64,000 bases of DNA from the NCBI GenBank assembly GCA_903852495.1, contig CAINRC010000059.1, positions 38,063-102,062 of the forward strand. Reading direction: 5' to 3'. Each line of letters begins with the position of its first letter. Position 1 is the stretch's first letter. Under the pieces are notes generated by a model that saw only the letters and a program-made list of their open reading frames with translations, was not told where the DNA came from and searched no databases. The stretch is from an uncultured Geobacteraceae bacterium. GTDB taxonomy: Bacteria > Desulfobacterota > Desulfuromonadia > Geobacterales > Pseudopelobacteraceae. Below are positions 9,656 through 18,991 of this stretch, in pieces. The position numbers and the translations under genes are program-made.

Positions 9656-12600
9656 GAATTCCCCTCCTCCGGCATGGTGCAGGAAGCACCATCACCGGGG
9701 CACTCTGTTGTGAAAGGCGCGGAACCGTCGCCAGGGGTGAGCCCGGCGGCATATTCGTCGACCCTTTTCAGCAGATCTTTCTTGTTGACCGGCTTTGTTA
9801 TGTGATCGGTGCATCCTGCGGCAATACTTTTCAGTTTGTCTTCTCGGAGTGCGTTGGCGGTCAGGGCAATAACCGGCAGCGGCGCACGCCCGGTTTCCTG
9901 CTCCCATTCCCGTATGAGGCGGACCGCCGTATAGCCATCCATGACCGGCATCTCCATGTCCAGCAGGACCAGATCAGGTCCCCCCTGCTTTACTTTGGCA
10001 ACCGCCTCTTCACCGTTCACCGCGCATTCCACCACGTGCAGGGTGCTGCGGAAATAGGCGCTCAATACCGTGCGGTTATCCTTGTTGTCGTCAACCAGCA
10101 GAATGGCTAACGGCCGGAGCTGGTTTTCTGGGGCGACAACCGGTGGCGGCGGTTCGGACTGCCGCTCGGTCAGCAGGGCAAAACGGCAGGTGAAATGAAA
10201 GCAGCTCCCCACCCCTTCGGTGCTTTCCACCCCCATCTCTCCCCCCATCAACGCCGTCAGCTGGTGCGAAATTGAGAGACCAAGCCCGGAACCACCGTAA
10301 TTGCGTGTCGTGGATGAATCCGCCTGGCTGAATTTTTCAAAAACAGTCTGCAGCTTATCCGTCGCAATACCGATACCGCTGTCGGAAACGGAAAATCGTA
10401 CCATGATCGAAGAAGTGTCTGCCGTAACCGTCTCCACCTCCACGCTGACGCCGCCACGCTCGGTAAACTTGATGGCATTACCGATCAGATTGAGCAGAAT
10501 CTGACGCAAGCGGTACGGATCTCCTGCCAGCCAGTCAGGGGTGTCATGCGCCAGCGACGCCGAGAAGGATAACTTCTTTTGGCGTGCCCGTGAGGACATC
10601 ATTTTCACGGTCTGGTCGATGCAGTCGCGCAGGTTGAACGGGACCGACTCAATGTGCAGCAGCCCCGCCTCTATTTTTGAAAGGTCCAGAATATCGTCGA
10701 TCAGCGACTGCAGCGCCTCGCCGGCCGATTGGAGGACGGCAACGGATTCCCTCTGTTCACTGTCCAGCGAAGTTTCAGCCAGCAGGTCGGTCATGCCGAG
10801 AATGGCACCGAGCGGCGTGCGGATTTCATGGCTCATGGTGGCCAGGAAATCGGTCTTGGCGCGGTTGGCGAAGTCCGCTTCTTTCGCCTGGCTTGCCAGC
10901 TCTTTGTTCAGCAGTACTGACCGGAACTCCGCCTGCTTCATTTCATCGATATCAGAAACCGACACAAAAAAACCGCGGACGATCCCCCCTTCCACGTCCG
11001 GGATATAATGTGCCAGTGTAAATCTGGTACTGCCGTCGTTTTTGGGCAGGATTCGTTCAAACAGCTGATATTTTCCCTCCAGGGCGTTGCGGATCATTGT
11101 TTCATTCTGGCGGAACAGTTTCTCCCCCAGCAGATCACGGAGATTCATGCCGAGCATCTGCTCCGGCGTTTTGTTGAACCACTCAAGATAGGTGCTATTG
11201 GCAAAAAGGCAGTTCAATTCACTGGTCCAGTATCCCAGCATGCCGGGAGTAACGTCGACCAGTTTTCGCATAAACTGTGCATTGCGCGCCACTGTTTCTT
11301 CCAAACGCTTACGCTCGGTGATGTTGGTATGGGAAATGATAACACCGGAGCGCTCTCCTTTCAGCCTCACGGCGGTCATGGTGAACCAGCGCCGTTCCAG
11401 CTGATCGTGGCAGGGATATTCCAGGGTAAATTCACTCTGTTCCCCCAGCAACACGGCCTGAATACCTTTGAATGCCGCTTCAGAAAAGCCATCCTCTTCA
11501 GTGCCCGTGCTGTTTTTGCACTCGTCCAGGTACCGTTTGCCAAGATCGCCGATCAGTTCACCGGGACCGCAGTTTTCACGGGCGAAACGCCGCCATGGCT
11601 CGTTTACCGCAATAATGACCCCGTTTACATCAAGCACCGCAACTGATGCCGGCAGCGAGTTTAATATATCGCTGGTGAACTGTTCATTCTCACTCAAATC
11701 TATTGCCAGGTGCTTTGCTATTTCCACCGCGTCGATGCGGGTATTGCGCAGCGAACGGATAAGGGCTGCCAACAGCAGTGTGCCGATGATGCCACCAGCC
11801 AACAGAATCCAGACCTTGGCGTATTCCCCGGAGAATAAGACGCCGGTGGTTTTTGTAAAGCGCATTGTCCAGCGATGGCCGTGGTCATCAAACGAAACCT
11901 GATGAGAAAAATTCGCGGCGGGCGGGGTTCTCTGGCTGACGCTGGGAACGGATTCATACAGCAGGCTTTCCGGTGAAGGTCGTAAGCCGTCGTAAAGCTG
12001 AAAATGAAGCCGTTTTGCTTTCTCCAGATTATTGCCAAGGATTCCCTGCACCAGGTCGTCTATCCGGCAGGGGATATACACCCAGCCATGGATTGCGGCA
12101 CGGCGCTGCTCGACCGTTGCCACCGGTAGACCTCTGCGATAGACCGGCAGATACATCAAGGTGCCGAACTGGGCACCGATGCCGGTTTCCTGAGGCAGGG
12201 TGACACGACCGGAAAGCACAGCGGAATTCGTATCCCGCGCCAGTTCCATGGCCGCCCGGCGGGTTGGTTCCGTTAACATGTCATAGCCGAACACCTTCTG
12301 ATTGGAAACAGTAAACGGTTCCAGATAGATGATGGAGGAATATACGGTACGTTTCCCTTCCGGGCGTACCGTGTAGTCGGGGAAACCTTCCGTACGGATT
12401 TCCCGAGTGTGCTGGGGGAGTTCCGCAGGCGGAACAATGCGCGAGAAACCAAGACCCAATATGCCGGGGAGATCTTTTTGGATTTCCAGCTGTGCGACAA
12501 AAACAGCCCAGTCCGCGCGCGTGACCTTATCAGATGCGTAAAAAAGTGCACTGCCGCTCTTCAAAACACGGGCATTGTCATCAAACCTCTCTGTAACAAG

Positions 12601-12753
12601 GGTTTGGATCTCGCTGCATTGGTGAATGAAATCCCGCTCTGAGTTCCGTTCCACGTTTGACCTCATGTACAGGGTTACAGCGGCGGTAATAACCAGGCCG
12701 CATACCAGTACGAGAAAGGGCGAGCCCAATTTACGGAAATATTGATTATTCAT
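9652..12753 (-). CDS. CHASE-domain hybrid sensor histidine kinase
   Basis: A 1033-residue membrane kinase. A helix near residues 13-30 precedes an extracellular CHASE domain at about 60-260 (LPGILGLGFSRIVP, YSSIIYLEPFT, GYDMLTEPTRRAAMELARD, LMYLPVYRRG). A second helix lies near 318-338. Two PAS-like domains follow (ILNSLPASVAVLDVNGVIIA; VTPGMLGYWTSELNCLFANS). The H-box is [19 protein letters not shown], and the N and G boxes are intact ([33 protein letters not shown]). The receiver has [18 protein letters not shown] and ITKPVNK. The kinase core and receiver closely resemble those of the kinase at 3953-6631, which suggests duplication. CHASE domains bind small extracellular ligands; this one is unknown. 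It leads the operon with glgP. Confidence 0.94.
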   Translation of the reverse strand: MNNQYFRKLGSPFLVLVCGLVITAAVTLYMRSNVERNSERDFIHQCSEIQTLVTERFDDNARVLKSGSALFYASDKVTRADWAVFVAQLEIQKDLPGILGLGFSRIVPPAELPQHTREIRTEGFPDYTVRPEGKRTVYSSIIYLEPFTVSNQKVFGYDMLTEPTRRAAMELARDTNSAVLSGRVTLPQETGIGAQFGTLMYLPVYRRGLPVATVEQRRAAIHGWVYIPCRIDDLVQGILGNNLEKAKRLHFQLYDGLRPSPESLLYESVPSVSQRTPPAANFSHQVSFDDHGHRWTMRFTKTTGVLFSGEYAKVWILLAGGIIGTLLLAALIRSLRNTRIDAVEIAKHLAIDLSENEQFTSDILNSLPASVAVLDVNGVIIAVNEPWRRFARENCGPGELIGDLGKRYLDECKNSTGTEEDGFSEAAFKGIQAVLLGEQSEFTLEYPCHDQLERRWFTMTAVRLKGERSGVIISHTNITERKRLEETVARNAQFMRKLVDVTPGMLGYWTSELNCLFANSTYLEWFNKTPEQMLGMNLRDLLGEKLFRQNETMIRNALEGKYQLFERILPKNDGSTRFTLAHYIPDVEGGIVRGFFVSVSDIDEMKQAEFRSVLLNKELASQAKEADFANRAKTDFLATMSHEIRTPLGAILGMTDLLAETSLDSEQRESVAVLQSAGEALQSLIDDILDLSKIEAGLLHIESVPFNLRDCIDQTVKMMSSRARQKKLSFSASLAHDTPDWLAGDPYRLRQILLNLIGNAIKFTERGGVSVEVETVTADTSSIMVRFSVSDSGIGIATDKLQTVFEKFSQADSSTTRNYGGSGLGLSISHQLTALMGGEMGVESTEGVGSCFHFTCRFALLTERQSEPPPPVVAPENQLRPLAILLVDDNKDNRTVLSAYFRSTLHVVECAVNGEEAVAKVKQGGPDLVLLDMEMPVMDGYTAVRLIREWEQETGRAPLPVIALTANALREDKLKSIAAGCTDHITKPVNKKDLLKRVDEYAAGLTPGDGSAPFTTECPGDGASCTMPEEGNS

Positions 12754-12997
12754 GGCGTGTTACGGGGAAAAATGCGTGTGTGAGAGGGGGGCGGCAGCAT
12801 TGCCGGGTTCGGGTCAACCTTGGTAGTCCTGACGATTGCATATGCCATGGTCTTGTACCTCGAATGAATCGATTTGCTAATGAGACATATTGTACTGGTT
12901 CAGTCTTATTTCAATAACACAACAGTTAGGTAAATTACAAGAGCCAGTTGCACGATATTTAACGTTACGGGGGGCTTTTGTGCGGGCGGGTGAGGAA

Positions 12998-13300
12998 GGC
13001 CCCACACCCTAGCCCCCTCCCGCAAGGGGCGGGGGGGGGTAAAGGCGTTAGCAAAAACCAAACCGCACAAAGCTGAGTGTAATCATATAAATACTTGACT
13101 AACGCAATAAAAATAAAATAGTACTTATTAGTACTGATCTCCCGCCACATCATATCTCCCTCCCCTTGAAGGGGGAGAAACTTGAACAGCGGAAGATCAG
13201 TGCTAATCAGATTAAATAATTGCCGAAAAATGGAGTATCTTGCAAAAGTCTTAAAATAGGTTCCAAAAAATTCCCCCGCCAGGGGGGAGGGGACCTTTAA
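12998..13300. repeat. Spacer with several C/G-rich palindromes
   Basis: The gap between the divergent kinase genes (12754-13372) is without a supported gene. It holds at least three palindromic G/C-run hairpins: around 13005-13041, at about 13157-13182 (CTCCCTCCCCTTGAAGGGGG) and at 13271-13295. The last is preceded by TCTTGCAAAAGTC at 13238-13250, which is identical to one arm of the element at 18992-19061, so at least one piece belongs to a dispersed repeat family. An open frame here on the minus strand translates only the repeats and is not a gene. Part of the gap must also carry promoters for the flanking genes; none is clear by eye. Confidence 0.6.
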
Positions 13301-13372
13301 TGATAGAAACCAGGATGCCGCTCTGGTAGCACCACCACCCACCCGTCACACACAGGAAGGCAGGCACTCATA

Positions 13373-14665
13373 ATGTCTCACACGTTATCAACAGTAGATA
13401 CGGATCTACGTCGGAAAGCCGAAGTGAAATCCGCTCTTTTGTCGGAGAATTTCGATACTCTCTCGCCCGAAGATTGCCGAAAAATACTCCACGAACTGAA
13501 GGTGCATCAGATTGAGCTAGAGATGCAGAACGAAGAGCTGAAGCGCACACAAGTCTCGCAGACCTACTACTTCGATCTGTATGATCTCGCGCCGATCGGT
13601 TACCTGACCCTGAATGAGCAGGGAGTGATTTTAAAGTCCAATTTTTCTGCCGCTCAAATACTTGGTACGGTGAAAAGCGAGTTGTTCAAACAGTCAATAA
13701 CACGTTTCATCTTCCGGGAAGACCAGGATAGCTATTACCTGCACCGCAAAAAGGTCTTTGAATCGCAAGAAGTGCAAGCTTGGGAGATGCGCATGGTACG
13801 GGCAGATGGGTACTCCTTCTGGGCCAGGCTGCAGGCTATCCCGGCCATCACCGGCGATTGCTGGATCACATTTTCAGACATCTCCAAGTACAAACAGTTG
13901 GAAGAGGCACTGCGAACAAGTATTACAGAAACGAAGGTTGCCCTTTTAGAGACCGAAGTTGCCAACATAGCCAAAAGTCAGTTTCTGGCAACCATGAGTC
14001 ACGAGATCCGCACTCCGATGAACTGTGTCATAGGTGTACTGCAACTGCTGCAGAGTACAGGACTGACGCCGGAGCAGCTTGACTACACTGAAATGGCTGA
14101 AAAAGCCGGTTTTGAACTGGTGCACTTACTGGACGAAATCCTTGACCTGGTGAGAATTGAAAAAGGCACGATGGATTTGGAAATATCCAGCTTTGAAGTA
14201 CGACCAGCGATTTCAAGCACTATTACCTTTTTGTCACACCTTGCTTTCGAAAAAGGGTTGGAAATTACCTCCTCGATAGATGCCGCAGTACCAACGCATT
14301 TTAAAGGCGACTCAGCTCGGCTGCGCCAGATCATCACCAGCCTTGTCGGTAACGCCATAAAATTTACCTCCAAAGGGCACGTAACGCTGCAGGTCAGGAA
14401 AGAGCATGAACGTGATCAATCCGTCACCCTCAGATTTATAATCAGCGACAGCGGTATCGGCATAGCGGCAGACAAACTTGCATTTATATTCGAGCAGTTC
14501 ACCCAGGTGGACAGTTCAGCCACGCGATTATTTGGCGGTGCAGGGATTGGGCTGCCGATCTGCAGACGACTGGCGGAGATGATGGGTGGCAGTATCGGTG
14601 TAGAGAGTGTCGTGGGCGAAGGTTCAACGTTCTGGTTTACTGTGGTTTTGGAGAAACAGATTTAA
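13373..14665 (+). CDS. PAS-domain sensor histidine kinase (no receiver)
   Basis: A 430-residue kinase without membrane segments. The N-terminal part (SPEDCRKILHELKVHQIELEMQ...) is the short coiled segment often found before a PAS domain in such kinases. The PAS domain covers about residues 65-180 (YDLAPIGYLTLNEQGVILKS). The H-box is [19 protein letters not shown], followed by NAIKFTSKG, DSGIGIA and GGAGIGLPICRRLAEMMGG, so all ATP-binding boxes are present. It ends just after the ATPase domain (FWFTVVLEKQI), so phosphate must pass to a regulator encoded elsewhere. The ATG at 13373 has only a weak ribosome site. It is transcribed away from the CHASE kinase and seems to stand alone. Confidence 0.9.
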   Translation: MSHTLSTVDTDLRRKAEVKSALLSENFDTLSPEDCRKILHELKVHQIELEMQNEELKRTQVSQTYYFDLYDLAPIGYLTLNEQGVILKSNFSAAQILGTVKSELFKQSITRFIFREDQDSYYLHRKKVFESQEVQAWEMRMVRADGYSFWARLQAIPAITGDCWITFSDISKYKQLEEALRTSITETKVALLETEVANIAKSQFLATMSHEIRTPMNCVIGVLQLLQSTGLTPEQLDYTEMAEKAGFELVHLLDEILDLVRIEKGTMDLEISSFEVRPAISSTITFLSHLAFEKGLEITSSIDAAVPTHFKGDSARLRQIITSLVGNAIKFTSKGHVTLQVRKEHERDQSVTLRFIISDSGIGIAADKLAFIFEQFTQVDSSATRLFGGAGIGLPICRRLAEMMGGSIGVESVVGEGSTFWFTVVLEKQI

Positions 14666-14771
14666 AGCGGTACCGTATATACGTAACACCTCTTCACCGG
14701 AGGGGGTGTGAGGATGTACCCACTTCTCTGGCATAGCCTTCATATCCCCGATTACAAACGGCATGGATAAT

Positions 14772-14885
14772 TTATCCGTACGGAAATATTCATTGACAAA
14801 TAACCTGCCAATAGTAAATTATGTCCGTACGGAAATTTTATATGTATGTGTTGCTTGATTGCTTATTATATGTCCGTACGAACAT
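14772..14885. promoter_or_regulatory. Three operator-like palindromes ahead of hipB
   Basis: Three copies of a near-palindrome with core TCCGTACG start at 14775, 14824 and 14873. The first two read TCCGTACGGA, the third TCCGTACGAA. Core-to-core spacing is exactly 49 bp both times. They span the region before the hipB start at 14895, and the third ends just before the ribosome site GAGGT at 14886-14890. HipB proteins of other bacteria repress their own operon by binding several spaced palindromes, so these are probably HipB operators. The link is by position only. Confidence 0.75.
14793..14820 (+). promoter_or_regulatory. Candidate sigma-70 promoter of hipBA
   Basis: TTGACA at 14793-14798 is a perfect -35 box. 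TAAATT at 14815-14820 is a fair -10 box at a 16-bp spacer. The first operator lies just upstream of the -35 box, and the second overlaps the expected transcription start, which is a sensible layout for autorepression. Assigned by eye only. Confidence 0.5.
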
Positions 14886-14894
14886 GAGGTCTGT

Positions 14895-15158
14895 ATGAAA
14901 AGCAAGCAAAACGCCACAACTACATACGGCAAGGTGACAACAGCCGAAGACATTGGGCAGATCATACGGGCAAAGCGAAAAGAAACCGGTGTCCGCCAGG
15001 ACATGGCTGCCGGTATGTCAGAAGTCGGCACAAAGTTTCTTTCACAGATCGAGAATGGTAAAGAGACGGCCGAACTGGGCAAGACCCTTCGTGTGCTCCG
15101 GAAGCTGGGGCTGAATGTTTACATCTATCCACGCTCGGCAGACCCGCTAAAAGGCTGA
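14895..15158 (+). CDS. hipB: HipB-like antitoxin (HTH, Xre family)
   Basis: An 87-residue helix-turn-helix protein. The DNA-binding part is DIGQIIRAKRKETGVRQDMAAG followed by GTKFLSQIENGKETAELGKTLRVLRKLGL, the usual HipB form. ATG at 14895 was chosen because GAGGT lies five bases ahead; an upstream in-frame start would place the N-terminus over the third operator. The hipA toxin gene begins four bases after its stop. Known HipB proteins neutralise HipA by direct binding and repress the operon. The three palindromes upstream are the probable binding sites. Confidence 0.88.
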   Translation: MKSKQNATTTYGKVTTAEDIGQIIRAKRKETGVRQDMAAGMSEVGTKFLSQIENGKETAELGKTLRVLRKLGLNVYIYPRSADPLKG

Positions 15159-15162
15159 AATA

Positions 15163-16407
15163 ATGGCTAATCAACTCACGGTGTATTTCAACACCACCAA
15201 CGTTGGCATACTTGCTCGTGAGGGTCGGCAGTTGACGTTCTCTTACAGCGCCGACTATCTTGTTCTACCCGGCGCCACGCCCATATCCCGACTATTGCCC
15301 ATTGCTTCAACGATATACGGGGACGAGGCGACCAGGGCTTTTTTTTCAAATCTTCTGCCCGAAGGTGCCGTGCTGACTCAGGTTGCCCACCAACTCGGCA
15401 TATCGAAGGACAATATATTCGGACTGCTGGAAGCTATCGGCGGAGACTGTGCTGGCGCCATCTCGGTCTGTGTTTCCGGTAATCTGCCTGGACCTGCCGG
15501 TGGCTATCGACTCATTGCCGAACAAGAGCTATCTGATGAGCTGGACAAATTGCCGAGCCATCCATTCCTGGCTGGCGAGGAGGGGGTAAGGCTTTCACTT
15601 GCCGGGGCCCAGAATAAACTACCGGTCTTTTTCGATGGAAGCGACTACTACATCCCGGAAGGGTCCAAGGCCTCCTCTCACATATTGAAGACCGCCATAG
15701 CGCAGCTTGACAGCACCGTCATCAACGAAACGTTCTGCATGACGCTTGCTGCCCGGGTCGGTTTACCGGTTCCTGCTGCACACGTTGTCACCATTGGGGG
15801 CGCACCGGTCTTCATGGTCGAACGCTACGACCGTAAACCGTCCGCTTCCGGCGAAATAGTCCGTCTGCATCAGGAGGATTTTTGCCAGGCACTCGGCATC
15901 CCTCCGGAATTGAAATACGAAAAAGAGGGTGGCCCGGGGTTACGCGATTGCTTTCGACTGGTGGAAGAATGGAGCGACGAACCGCTGCTCGATGCCAGTA
16001 ATCTGCTCAACTGGACTATTTTTAACTTCATCATCGGCAACGCCGACGCACACGGCAAAAACCTGTCGTTCCTTTACAATGGGGGTCTGGTAAGGGTGGC
16101 GCCGTTTTACGACCTCATCAGCACCGCGACTTACCGGCGCCTGAACAGCAAGTTTGCCATGAAGATGGGTGGCAAAAGTGACGCACGTTATCTCCCACAA
16201 AACACCCTTGGCGACTTTGCTGGTGACATCGGGATAGACATACGTACGGTACGAGCAGCATTTGTCATGCTGATGGATACTATTGAAACTAAATCAGCTC
16301 AGCTGGCCGAAGAGTATAGGGGCCGGTTTGGTGACCTGGTAATCCTTGGTGACATTGCCAGGGTAATCAGCTATCGCATTGCCAAAGGTCGGGCCCTGGT
16401 TTCGTAA
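15163..16407 (+). CDS. hipA: HipA-like serine/threonine kinase toxin
   Basis: A 414-residue HipA-family kinase. The N-terminal domain carries the HipA N1 features (VGILAREGRQLTFSYSADYL, FFSNLLPEGAVL, GDCAGAISV). The kinase core has LSLAGAQNKLPV (phosphate-binding loop), FMVERYDRK, the catalytic segment FIIGNADAHGKNLSF with Asp and Asn, and the metal-binding APFYDLIST. In E. coli HipA phosphorylates glutamyl-tRNA synthetase and causes growth arrest; the target here is not known. All expected catalytic residues appear intact. It forms a two-gene operon with hipB. A more distant hipBA pair lies at 51016-52604. Confidence 0.93.
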   Translation: MANQLTVYFNTTNVGILAREGRQLTFSYSADYLVLPGATPISRLLPIASTIYGDEATRAFFSNLLPEGAVLTQVAHQLGISKDNIFGLLEAIGGDCAGAISVCVSGNLPGPAGGYRLIAEQELSDELDKLPSHPFLAGEEGVRLSLAGAQNKLPVFFDGSDYYIPEGSKASSHILKTAIAQLDSTVINETFCMTLAARVGLPVPAAHVVTIGGAPVFMVERYDRKPSASGEIVRLHQEDFCQALGIPPELKYEKEGGPGLRDCFRLVEEWSDEPLLDASNLLNWTIFNFIIGNADAHGKNLSFLYNGGLVRVAPFYDLISTATYRRLNSKFAMKMGGKSDARYLPQNTLGDFAGDIGIDIRTVRAAFVMLMDTIETKSAQLAEEYRGRFGDLVILGDIARVISYRIAKGRALVS

Positions 16408-16534
16408 AGCGCTGAAATCCGATCTCTCCTTTACGCACGAACGCTAATGTGTTACTCAGGCTGGCACACTGCGGAACATCTCCAAATGGCACTGAAACAG
16501 ATTTAAACCTGCATTTCCTGAGAAAAGGATCCCC

Positions 16535-17575
16535 ATGTCAGAAACAATACTGGTAAGTGGCGGCTGCGGTTATATCGGCAGCCATGTTGTGCGTCAACTG
16601 TCCGAAGCGGGGCGCACGGTCGTTGTCTATGATAATCTTTCCACCGGATTCCGTGACGCCCTGACACAGGGTGAGGAACTGGTTGAAGGCGAATTGGCGG
16701 ACCGCGCGCGCTTGGAAGAGCTTTTCCAGCGCCACCGCTTCACCACCGTCCTCCATTTTGCCGCCGCAATCATTGCGCCGGAATCGGTATCGCTCCCCCT
16801 GAAATACTACGGCAACAACACCCGCAACACTCTGGGGCTGCTGGAAACCTGTGTCAAATTCGGGGTCAAGCGGTTCATCTTTTCCAGCACCGCCGCCGTG
16901 TACGGCATCCCCGACGGCGGGGCGGCCTCTGAAGAAAGCACGCTGGCGCCGATCAATCCCTACGGTACCTCCAAGCTGATGAGCGAATGGATGCTGCGCG
17001 ATGTCGGCGCCGCCCACGGCATGGGCTATGTGGCCCTTCGCTACTTCAATGTGGCGGGTGCCGATCCCCAGGCCCGCATGGGGCAGCGTACCCCGGAAGC
17101 CACCCACCTGATCAAGGTTGCCTGTCAGGCGGCGCTCGGTATGCGGGAAAGTGTCAGTGTCTACGGCACCGATTACCCCACCCCGGACGGAACCGGCATC
17201 CGTGATTATATCCATATCGAAGACCTGGCCTCAGCCCACCTCCATGCCTTGAAGTATCTTGAGAACGGGGGGGAGTCCACCGCGATGAACGTCGGCTATG
17301 GTCACGGCAGCAGTGTGCGGGAGGTGCTAGATGTGGTGCAGAAGGTCAGCGGCGTCACGCTGAACATTGTGGAGGCGGAGCGGCGTCCGGGCGATCCGGC
17401 ATCGCTGGTGGCACAGGCGGACAGAATATCGGGACTTACCGGATGGCAGCCCCGTTATAACAGCCTCGAAACAATTGTCGCCGATGCCTGGCGCTGGGAA
17501 AGCAAGCTGGCGGGGAAATGTGACTCGGGGCGGGCAGCCCTACTATCGAATGGAGATATACATAATGAAAGATAA
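16535..17575 (+). CDS. galE: UDP-glucose 4-epimerase
   Basis: A 346-residue extended short-chain dehydrogenase. It has the NAD-binding GGCGYIGSHVV at the N-terminus, the catalytic Ser/Tyr/Lys set (FSSTAAVYG; YGTSKLMSEWML), LRYFNVAGADP, and the C-terminal RRPGDPASLVA typical of GalE. It interconverts UDP-glucose and UDP-galactose and so could feed the polysaccharide genes to the left. GAGAAAAGG upstream is an acceptable ribosome site. It overlaps the aroE start by 11 bases, an unexpected partnership. The protein runs about 20 residues past the usual GalE end, into the overlap, so its last residues may be of secondary origin. Confidence 0.94.
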   Translation: MSETILVSGGCGYIGSHVVRQLSEAGRTVVVYDNLSTGFRDALTQGEELVEGELADRARLEELFQRHRFTTVLHFAAAIIAPESVSLPLKYYGNNTRNTLGLLETCVKFGVKRFIFSSTAAVYGIPDGGAASEESTLAPINPYGTSKLMSEWMLRDVGAAHGMGYVALRYFNVAGADPQARMGQRTPEATHLIKVACQAALGMRESVSVYGTDYPTPDGTGIRDYIHIEDLASAHLHALKYLENGGESTAMNVGYGHGSSVREVLDVVQKVSGVTLNIVEAERRPGDPASLVAQADRISGLTGWQPRYNSLETIVADAWRWESKLAGKCDSGRAALLSNGDIHNER

Positions 17576-18431
17576 AACTATTACGACAACTACCAGGGTG
17601 TGTGCAGTTATCGGCAACCCCATAGGGCACAGCATGTCGCCTGCCATACACAATGCCGCTTTGGATCTGCTGAATCTTGATTATGTGTATGTGGCGTTCA
17701 AGGTTGAAGACTTGAAAAGTGTGTTGACCGGCATGAAAGCTTTGGATAGTTTTCGAGGGTTAAGTGTGACCATACCGCACAAAATAGAAATCATAAAATA
17801 CATGGATGAAATCAACGAGCTCGACCGTTCTATCGGTTCGATAAACACGGTAATAAACGAAAACGGGAAATTGGTAGGTCTGGGAACAGATGGGCCGGCA
17901 GCACTAAAATCCCTGGTTGATTCCGGTGTGGAATTAAAAGGCAAGCATGTCGTTATGCTAGGGGCGGGCGGCGTTTCCCGTGCAATCGCTTTCACGCTGG
18001 CTCAGAAAGCGGGCGTTGCAAAAATATCCCTGCTGGATATTGATCAGGCCATGCTCCATGGTTTGGAACTGGACCTGAAATCAGGGACAGGTGCTGATAT
18101 TGAATCTTTTGTTTCAAATGAGGCATCAATTGAGAACGTTATGGCTGTTGCAGATGTCATAGTCAACTGTACACCGATCGGGATGCATCCACATGAGGGT
18201 GTTTCCATCATTCCGCCGAAGCTGTTCAGGGCAGGGCAGGCTGTTTTTGATGTGGTCTATAACCCGGTTGAAACAAAACTGCTGAGTGATGCCAAAGCAA
18301 AAGGGCTGATAGCGGTTTCAGGTGTTGATATGTTTATCAATCAGGCGGCAATGCAATTTGAACATTTTACCGGAGTCACGGCGCCTGTCGACGAAATGAG
18401 ACGGGTACTCATGGAGAAATTAAAGATATGA
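17565..18431 (+). CDS. aroE: Shikimate dehydrogenase
   Basis: A 288-residue shikimate dehydrogenase, which reduces 3-dehydroshikimate to shikimate with NADPH in aromatic amino acid synthesis. Motifs: VIGNPIGHSMSPAIHNAAL (substrate site), LSVTIPHKIEII with the catalytic Lys, NTVINENGKLVGLGTDG, and the nucleotide loop MLGAGGVSRAIAFTLAQ. ATG at 17565 has GGAGAT seven bases upstream; the frame is open further upstream inside galE but that extension is unlike the family. Its A/T-richer codon use differs from galE and resembles aroK, with which it overlaps. It may be a second copy used for quinate/shikimate metabolism. Confidence 0.94.
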   Translation: MKDKTITTTTRVCAVIGNPIGHSMSPAIHNAALDLLNLDYVYVAFKVEDLKSVLTGMKALDSFRGLSVTIPHKIEIIKYMDEINELDRSIGSINTVINENGKLVGLGTDGPAALKSLVDSGVELKGKHVVMLGAGGVSRAIAFTLAQKAGVAKISLLDIDQAMLHGLELDLKSGTGADIESFVSNEASIENVMAVADVIVNCTPIGMHPHEGVSIIPPKLFRAGQAVFDVVYNPVETKLLSDAKAKGLIAVSGVDMFINQAAMQFEHFTGVTAPVDEMRRVLMEKLKI

Positions 18432-18955
18432 ATTTAGTATTGATCGGCTATCGCGGTACGGGAAAAAGTACGGTAGGCACATTGTTGGCTGAACTCCTTG
18501 GTATGAGCTATGTCTGCATGGATAATGAGATAGCAATAAATGCCGGGCTGTCGATACCGGAAATTGTCGCAAAGAATGGCTGGCCCGCATTCCGTGATTT
18601 GGAAACTGAACTCACCAAAAAACTGACAAGGCTGGATGGCCTGGTCATTGATACCGGGGGCGGAGTTATTGAACGCCCGGAAAACGTTACGGATTTGCGT
18701 GAAAATACGGTGGTTTTTTGGCTCCATGCGTCGGTGGAAACAATCGTTTCCCGGATTTCAGGAGACTCATCCCGGCCTGCATTGACAGATGGTAAGACTT
18801 TTGTGGAAGAGGTGGCTGAAGTCCTGGCGAGGCGGGAACCGCTATACAAAACCGCTGCCCATTTTGAGATTGACGCAGACAACATAAGCCCGAAGCAGGT
18901 GGCTGACAGAATTGCTGGAATTTGGGAACAGAGACCAATAACGATGACTATCTAG
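18428..18955 (+). CDS. aroK: Shikimate kinase
   Basis: A 175-residue P-loop kinase that phosphorylates shikimate at the 3-hydroxyl. It has the Walker A loop IGYRGTGKSTVG, the substrate-binding MDNEI and FRDLE segments, DTGGGVI, and the lid arginine in SRPAL. The length is normal for AroK. Its ATG overlaps the aroE stop as ATGA, so two consecutive shikimate-pathway steps are translationally coupled. About 36 bp after its stop begins the palindromic element at 18992. Confidence 0.94.
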   Translation: MNLVLIGYRGTGKSTVGTLLAELLGMSYVCMDNEIAINAGLSIPEIVAKNGWPAFRDLETELTKKLTRLDGLVIDTGGGVIERPENVTDLRENTVVFWLHASVETIVSRISGDSSRPALTDGKTFVEEVAEVLARREPLYKTAAHFEIDADNISPKQVADRIAGIWEQRPITMTI

Positions 18956-18991
18956 TACGCCATACCGAGAGAAGTTTTTTACCGTTGAGGT

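Noticed and set aside
12965..13342. Minus-strand open frame in the spacer between two kinases
   Set aside because: Its translation is made of repeat-derived words (PSPLAGE, LPLQGEGD, PCGRGLG), a well-known artefact of palindromic repeats.
14101..14700. Possible missing receiver domain after the kinase at 13373
   Set aside because: The frame ends cleanly after the ATPase domain with a normal stop; no receiver sequence follows in any frame.
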